NCBI RefSeq assembly: GCF_028453695.1 | Contig: NC_135781.1 | Location: 26,101,640 to 26,165,639, forward strand | Length of the DNA: 64,000 nucleotides | Reading direction: 5' to 3' | From: Augochlora pura | Lineage: Eukaryota; Arthropoda; Insecta; Hymenoptera; Halictidae | Shown: one piece after another, positions 57,180-64,000 of the stretch | How the letters are laid out: every line of letters starts with the position of its first letter | Numbering within the stretch: the first letter of the stretch is position 1 | Notes under the pieces: generated by a model | What the model was told of the DNA's origin: nothing | The model's input: the letters and a program-made list of their open reading frames with translations, nothing else | Databases searched by the model: none | Program-made: the position numbers and the translations under genes

Positions 57180-58640
57180 CAGGACCACGTTCGATCACCA
57201 TCGGATCGGTCGCATCCTCTGACCGTTTCGTCCTGTTTCCCTTTGTCTACCATGGTCGTTCACGCACACCCACGAACACACGCAACCATTTCTTCCACTT
57301 CGCTGTCGGTCCGTTTCTCTTCGGTCTTTCCCCTTCCGTCTCGGCGCGACGGTCGCTCTCGCCCAGCTCTTGCTTCAGCTTCTGGACGTGTTCCGAGGCT
57401 CTCTCCGAGGTTTCCTCCTCCGGCATCGAAGCACCCACCACCACCCCTTTATCTTTATTTCCTGGCTCCTCTCCTCGGACGTCCGGTTTCTCAGCTCCGC
57501 AGAAATCGAATCGCGTGGGCGGCGATCACGGGGTCCCATGATCAGGAGGAGGCGACATCTCCTGCGGTGGGAACGACACGCGATTTCGTGCAGGCCACCG
57601 CCGCGGAGGGGAAAAAGGAAAGGAAGACGGCGCGTTCGCCGCAGAGCCGGGCCGAGTTTCGAGTAACGAAGAAAAAAATAACGAACGAGAGCCTGGGATT
57701 TATTCGCCGGTTACGGTTTTACTCGCTCGAGAATTATTTGCTAGTCACGAATGCGAACGGCCCGACACAGAGCTCCAGGTGAACCGTGTTCTTGAGGGGG
57801 AACAATTTTTCATTAATTCGAGAAAACGTGCAACGATAGTTTTAAATTCTTCTGGCGTTTCACCTGTCGTTTTAATTACAGTCTGGTAAGAAGCTTCATT
57901 GCGAATTGTGGGAATTATTAAATCGATTAATTTTAGCAATCCCCGATCTTTTACGAGATCGCATAGAATCTTTGTGATCAATCACTATACCTCCAGTTTT
58001 CTCTAAATTGATCAATTATCACTTATACTAATGGCATTCATTTCTTCATTGATGATTTCAATAAATTAAAAAATCTACTATATAGTTTTATCAGAAACTA
58101 GGACAAATACTCTGCATACTGCAATCGCATGATTTTCATTTTTATCATTATATTATTATTATAATACGTACGTTAAATATTCTAGAAAAATTAAAAAGGC
58201 ATCTGATCCGTTGACGCTAAATGAACGAAATAAATTGAATTAAACAAACTCTTTCAGTATTTCGACTTCTTGCAATAAGCATCACAACGAATTGCAGAAA
58301 TGAAGGGGCAATTTAATTGAAGAAACGCAGGGTATAAAAAATTATTCCGCGAATAACTTCATCTTCCACGAAGCTTTTATCGGAAGATTACTCGAATTAC
58401 GCTCGACGGACCCCGAGTTTTCCTCTTGCCCTCCTTCATCTTCGCTCGAACCGCCTCTAAACAATGAGCACAATACGCCGCGATGGCTGGCGCACGGACA
58501 AAACGCGCTCGCGAACAATGTGCCGCGAAAAACACGCGCAGGATCCCGCTCCTGAAAATGTCGTCCGCAAAACACGGTGCGGTGGCCAGCGGCGAAAATG
58601 CGAAAGAAACTTCTACGCGTGCTTCTTCTTTGTTTCACCA
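57180..58640. other. CpG-rich (to 57.78 kb) then AT-rich spacer
   Basis: The plus frames 57050-57541 and 57243-57782 are Ser-, Pro- and Arg-rich and overlap. They carry no recognised domain. Confidence 0.4.
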
Positions 58641-58643
58641 GCC

Positions 58644-58656
58644 TTTTTTTTTTTTT
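58644..58656. repeat. Run of 13 T
   Basis: Homopolymer on the plus strand, with CpG-rich sequence upstream and AT-rich sequence downstream. Confidence 0.85.
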
Positions 58657-59037
58657 GTTCCGCCGAGGGAATTCTTGCGCGGCTTCTGTCGTCGGTAGAG
58701 ATGGCCGATCCTACTTGATTCTAAAACACTCGACCGACTTCTTCCTTGTAGAAAATATTTTATTTATTGTAGAAATTATTTCACCGAATTCTATTAAATT
58801 TTCTGATTATAATTTTCTATTTCTCAGACTCTTTAAATAAAACGGTAATGCAGAATTGAATAAACGTATTTGTCGAGTTTAATAAAGATTATTCACCCGA
58901 GATTTTTTATTTTACGTATTCTTTTCTTATATTGTTATTTTTAAGTGATATTATTCCTAATAATTTATGACTTTGTTCTTTCGATTTCTTTCGGTAATTG
59001 TGGATTGAATTGTGATGATAGTTTACAAGCCCTGATT

Positions 59038-59160
59038 CTAATATATCTGTTTTATAAGAATCGCTTCTAATATAGCGATGTTTTACAAGAATCACAAGTC
59101 TCATATATCGATGTTTTACAAGAATCACAAGTCTCATATATCGATGTTTTACAAGAATCG
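59038..59160. repeat. Minisatellite, 33-bp unit, four copies
   Basis: Units start at 59038, 59067, 59100 and 59133. The consensus contains CTCATATATCGATG and TTTTACAAGAATCAC. Units two and three are nearly identical, the first is diverged and shorter, and the last is truncated. The period is a multiple of three, so a minus frame remains open through it and yields a repeated LVKHRYMR peptide that I regard as an artefact. Confidence 0.92.
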
Positions 59161-60640
59161 ATTTTCTGGCATCGCTTCTTTGTCCGGGCATCGGCCATAT
59201 TAGTCGTGTGACGCGAGACTCGTTTTCGTGCGGACAGAAGCGGTTTATGATCTCGAGCGGATTCGCAGCGCGCTCGGCTCGGCTCGGCCCGGCTTCGTTG
59301 GTTGTCGGAGATAGCGCCGCGGAAATGGCCAAGGAGTGGACGTTTCCGTGTGTCACGGGTACGAGCGACGATCCACCGGTTATCTGGATCCTGCTAATGT
59401 CGATCAACGTCGATCGGGAACGCTCGATCTTCGTTCGACCATGTCTCGATCGACCGAGTGGGCTTTAATTGGATGCCAGATGAAAGTGTCCTCGTGCCGG
59501 GGCAAAAGTCCTGCGCGAGTGCCGCCAGGGAGACTTCACTGGCTCGTGTGAAGTCGGATCGTTGTAATTAGACCGCGGATATCTTTCTGCTAATTAACGA
59601 TTTTTTCGCGTTTGTATTATCTGACCCTCTGTGGTTCGATTCTTGGTAGCTTGCACTTGTTGTTCGAGATTTCATGGAAGTGGAAGTTGACATGTACGCT
59701 GAGGGTTGGCTGAAGCGTCGTGGGTCCGATTTGACCCACAGTTGCATAAGGTCTCGGTTGAATTGTGGTCTTCTAGTTGCAGAGGAAAATTGCTGGCCGT
59801 TCGTCTCGTGCAGGAAAAATTTTATTCGAAATGGAAATAAGAAATGACTATTTGAAATAACTAATTTCGAATTATAATTTTCAACGCCGATTTCAAATAA
59901 TGAATTTCAAATAATGAAAACTTTGTCCTAATAAAAATATGATCCATAATATACAAAGATTTTATTTTAAGAAATTGTCATTTACCTGTAGCAAAATTAT
60001 GTTTTTAAAGAGTTCAATCCTGAGAGATATAAAATATAAATAAATAATTTACGATTGATCGAAATATTGCAGTTCTTCGATACTCAAATAAAATATCTGC
60101 TGCTCTTCCAAAGATTTCCAGCAGTCCAATAATGTAGACGCCGCTACCTGCAGCTCCATTTTTAAAAGATAATGGGGGCCAGGGAGCCTAGAAGCTGTAT
60201 CATATTTTCGAGCACGGTATAATTCGTGTGAGAACAGCAGCAATAATGCTTACAGCGCGTCCATAAATCTCGGAGTGCCCGTGCTATACTTCATCGCGAA
60301 TTTTCACGCACACACGTGTGCGTTGCGATGATTTTCCACGTATACAGAGAATACGGTTCGATGGTTTTCTGTAACGTCGTGTTTTCCAGCACGTGGAGCA
60401 ACATCGTTTACAATCTCATTATGGAAAAGGCAGCGATGCGACGAAGAATGGCGTACACGACAAATTATCGAAAACTTCGACTTAAAGATGCCGTGGATTT
60501 ATAGTTGCTCGAAATCCTGGGAAAGACAACGAAATATCATCCAATTCCTGTTACTAGATCGCAAAAGCTGTCACCGTCAATCCCATAAATCCTACCGGAA
60601 AACTTTGAAAAACCGTGCACTAACGAATCAACGGGAAAAT
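59161..60640. other. Spacer with a GGGTC palindrome
   Basis: CpG-rich to 59.58 kb. The inverted word GGGTCCGATTTGACCC lies at 59722-59737 and is similar to the palindromes at 8917, 11831 and 32038. No TTAA terminus was found beside it. The rest is AT-rich without a gene. Confidence 0.35.
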
Positions 60641-61690
60641 TAATTTGCAACCCGGGACAAACAATCGCGTGACCCATACGCGAGCGCCGCGTCCATTGAA
60701 AATGTCAAAAGAGCCACCCACTCAATGGGAATTCCTACGCAACCCGCGCTAGCTCCGGTTCCAACATTGCCCTCCAAGTGGCATTCGGGCCAATTAACGA
60801 AGAATAAACAATTTCGCGGATTTGTTCGTTCGGCGGGAACGAGGGTCGGATGACGTGTCGGAGAAAGAACCACCGCCGGTGCCATTTGCACGATGCATGT
60901 GCGCCGGTCCCACGGACGACGCGTAATTTCGGCTCCCCCGAAAATTCTGGGACGCGCGCGCTCGCGCGCGCGGCCTCGCGAATTTTTCTGGGACGACTCG
61001 GTCGAGCAACAGCAAAGGCGACGGTAACGGCAAACGATAAACGCCAACGACGTGTTCTGGCGAAACAGCGATCCATGGGCAACATTATTTTAACGTTGCT
61101 GCAATGTTGAAGGTTACGGTAGACTGCGAAATTTTACGCGCAAATGAAAATTGCACATGTATTCCTATCCTTAATCATTTTAATCAGTTGACAATGATAT
61201 GATAATATCGTTTAAATGTTTCTGACATTTCAAATTCTGTCCACTCGTTTTTGTCGTAAATGCATAAGGTTCGAAGTTTGCTTTGTTAATGAACTGCTCG
61301 CATGAACTAATTCTTTCGATTATAAAGCTGCGGGGGTTGGTAAAGCAATTAGGAAAAACAATCCTCGAAAGCGTGGTAGTTGCAAAATTGACATTTGGCC
61401 ATGGATCGGTGCTCCGGCAGACCACTGTGCCACGGCAGAGCGACGGGCACGACGTCGACGGGGACGACGCGGTGTCGGCGGCGCGGAGAACGGGCCGCTA
61501 TAGTTTCCACGCTATAGACCCTCCGTTTCTAACGCGGAACGATTAAGTAACGAGGCGAGCTTGTACGAGTCGCTCGGCTCTCTCGTTCTCCCCGTGCACG
61601 AGAATAAATTCACCCTGCACGCCCCGCGTGGGGATCGATACGCACGATTATTTCGGGAACTCGCCCCGTTCGTCGAGTGCGAGAGCGGGT
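60641..61690. other. CpG-rich spacer
   Basis: An alternating GCGCGC stretch lies at about 60954-60972 (GCGCGCGCTCGCGCGCGC). Overlapping frames on both strands carry no domain. Confidence 0.4.
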
Positions 61691-62020
61691 TTGCCGGGAG
61701 CGTGCGACGAGGAGCGACGAGGAAAGAGACGGCGAGAGACGGAGAGAGGGAGCACAGAGGGCGAGCCAGAGAAAGAGAACGAGCGAGAAAGAGAGAGAGA
61801 GAGAGGAAGAAAAAGCGACACCGAGAAGCGAACAAAGAGGGGGCGAGCGAGAAAGAGGGACAAAGGTCGAAGCGGATGGAAAGAAAGGGAGGCGTGGAGA
61901 AAAGGAGGGGTACCGGAGAGTCAGGACGAAAGGACGAGCAGACAGAGAGCGAGAGAGACAAGGACATAGCGGAGGAGAGAGAGAGAGAGGGGGGGAGGGG
62001 AAGCGAGAAAGAGAGGAGAA
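61691..62020. repeat. Polypurine region with (GA)n
   Basis: About 330 bases are mostly A/G on the plus strand, with pure GA runs at 61793-61803 and 61976-61990. The 256-codon plus frame and the minus frames here are artefacts (Arg/Glu-rich and Ser/Leu-rich respectively). Confidence 0.88.
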
Positions 62021-62189
62021 CACACAGGGACCCTTTTTGCCCCTGGAACGAAGGCTGCGAGGAACGCTCCGGAAAAAGGTCGGGCGAGCACGTAACGTCT
62101 CCTCGGCGCGAGTGCGAGCGCGTTCAACGGGCGTTTTTCAGCGGGCCGATCGATTTTTCATCGAAAACGCGGACGGACACGGAACGACA

Positions 62190-62215
62190 GTCCTTCCTTC
62201 CTTCCTTCCTTCCTG
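62190..62215. repeat. (CTTC)n run
   Basis: Six consecutive CCTT units on the plus strand. Confidence 0.9.
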
Positions 62216-64000
62216 CCTCTGCCTTCCCCGGCTCGCAAACGAGCTCGTTCGACAGCCTGGTCCCACGATATACAACCCCGGCCCTGCTCGGCCGTTCGCG
62301 TGACCGTACGACGACCAACGAAGCCCGATAATAAGCGGCTCACAGCGCAGAACCGTTCCTCCGACGGTGCACAGAGTCCTTTTCTCCTACGTACAACACG
62401 GCTAGAACCGGCCGAGACATAACCTCCGATCAATTTACCCGGCCGAGATGGAAAATTATGCCCGATACCTGCGGCTCTCCGCTCGAGACCTGCTCAGGAC
62501 CGCTCGAGACCCGGCCGGCGATACGCCCGGGGTCGGAAGCGATACAGAGGAGTCCTGGAATACCTGGACACCGGCGGAATACCGGAGGAAATTTTATATT
62601 TACCCGGCAACCTCCCCCTCTCCCTCGCCACCACGGGTCCCCTGTTCCACGCAGACTCGATCAGGGCTTTGCCTCGAAATTGCTTTTTACATTCTTTAGG
62701 TGGCCGGGGACGTTTTCGGATCGCATTCTTTGGATCCTTGGTGATCTGCTTTCGGCGACACCGCGCCCAAGGATTAGCCGATTTTTATGCTGGTGCGAAA
62801 GCACTTAATTGGGCTGAGGGGTTTAGGGGTTTGCGATATGTATATATATGTAATGCAACGAAAGTGAAGCTGAACATGTGAATAATGAAACGGATACTAT
62901 TTGTGTTGTACTAGAAAACAACTAGATTCGATTTTTAACGATTTTTACACCGTTGGGTTGTTGCAATATAATATGTCTTGTAAATTGAAACATAATTTGA
63001 TTTTTCTATTCTCTAGATCTGGGAGCGAAAATAAACGGAGACATACAAGAAATAAAGATTGTCCCGCTGTATCAGAAAATTTATTATTAAGGACGAAGAA
63101 ACACTAATCAATATCACTATAGAAGAAATCGCAGTATAAATGGTTAATTAATATATGCATAGAACAAGCATGCTTGAGCAATCTGCATCTAAGATATGCG
63201 TTCAGATACTAGAGAACACCGAAATGCTTTCTACCAGAAAAAAGTGCCTTTTACATTTTAAACAAAAATATATTGCCTTGTACAGAAAATAAATTCGTTT
63301 TTTTCGCGAGAAAATAGAACACATTAACGTTTAGAATAAATATTATCTAACGATATATTGCTATATAACCTGACATAACCTGGCATTTTTCTACTGGCTT
63401 TGATATCTTATTATCATCATCGAAGCTCCGTTCTTTTACTTCTAAAGTGCTTTTTTAAACATTTTTAAAAAAATTACTTTACGAGCAACCCAATAGCTGT
63501 TTGTGAACGACACGAGGTACGAAGAGGAGACGAAGAATCTAATTTTCAAAATGCAGTGTAAAAATATAAAAATCGTTGACCAGCTCGACCGTAACTGATC
63601 TTTCCAAACATTTATTCCGGAAAAATAACAATATTTATTTTAATACTTATTTGTGCAAATATTTAGATTGCAGCCGGTCTTGCGCGTGTGCGACAACTTT
63701 TTTCATGTACATACATTCATGGAGTAATAACCGATCTGGGGAATGTTCAACCAAATACCGATATTCCCGGCCTAATTTAACAAAACTGTCGTTACACGAA
63801 GCAGTATTTCCTCGCGTCACAAATAGGTGGAGACGACTAATTATAGATCAATGCGATCGCAAGAGCACAAAAACGGCAGTGACTACGTTAAACCTTGACT
63901 TTCTTGATTCCCGACTCGTTTTCTGGCACAGTCCTAACGTTATCCCGTTCGGCGCATTCGCGGACGCTACGAAGGTACAGCACCGATCCCCGATCCGTTA
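62216..64000. other. CpG-rich (to 62.8 kb) then AT-rich spacer
   Basis: Bases 62448-62808 have two overlapping plus frames without a recognisable motif. From 62.83 to 63.7 kb the sequence is AT-rich, with ACCTGACATAACCTGG direct-repeat words at 63367-63382. No gene was recognised to the end of the window. Confidence 0.4.

Noticed and set aside
59634..59642. tRNA B-box-like word GTTCGATTC
   Set aside because: No A box at the correct distance upstream and no foldable acceptor stem.
61561..62331. 256-codon plus-strand open frame
   Set aside because: Dominated by Arg/Glu from a polypurine tract. Overlapping frames on both strands are equally open.

Overview
The window reads as non-coding or nearly non-coding nuclear DNA of an insect, most likely a hymenopteran (bee or ant type). 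This inference rests on three things: CpG is plentiful rather than depleted, (GA)n/(CT)n microsatellites are very frequent, and there are many short TTAA-flanked inverted-repeat elements. I recognise no protein family anywhere in the 64 kb, and I see no rRNA, tRNA, known miRNA, CRISPR array or intact transposase gene. It could be an intergenic desert or the inside of a very large intron of a regulatory gene.

The main visible structure is a kilobase-scale alternation of CpG-rich blocks and AT-rich blocks. CpG-rich blocks include about 1.3-2.7, 3.3-5.0, 14.3-16.4, 26.0-27.4, 34.0-35.2, 36.0-38.2, 39.6-41.6, 45.2-46.5, 50.0-50.7 and 61.4-62.8 kb. AT-rich blocks include 5.1-5.7, 12.7-13.1, 16.5-17.1, 27.5-28.5, 35.2-35.7, 53.7-54.4 and 62.9-63.7 kb. 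Most long open frames lie in CpG-rich blocks or purine tracts, where stop codons are rare, and most are judged spurious.

Mobile DNA consists of small non-autonomous elements. Five have both ends, TTAA on each side and at least partly inverted termini: 10482-10802, 21348-21462, 25742-25988, 28102-28342 and 33764-34005. The third and fifth belong to one family. Several solitary ends and a pogo/Tigger-like remnant (27.69-28.03 kb) are also present. Minisatellites occur at 8.11, 17.11, 22.03, 24.57 and 59.04 kb.

Candidate functional sites are weakly supported. A GA tract, TATA box and TCAGTT initiator lie at 9.48-9.58 kb, just downstream of an open, splice-bounded segment (9055-9163). Three loci (15.4-15.8, 26.5-26.9 and 40.0-40.5 kb) have a CT-rich arm followed by a GA-rich arm, the layout expected of divergent promoters with GA-rich 5' leaders. 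A second splice-bounded segment (29055-29208, minus) and three ATG-initiated frames (3612-4133, 42928-43167, 45204-45830) are listed at low confidence. Nothing here supports a defined new biological system. The best leads are the palindrome-bearing TTAA element at 10.5 kb, the promoter-like site at 9.5 kb and the paired CT/GA architecture.
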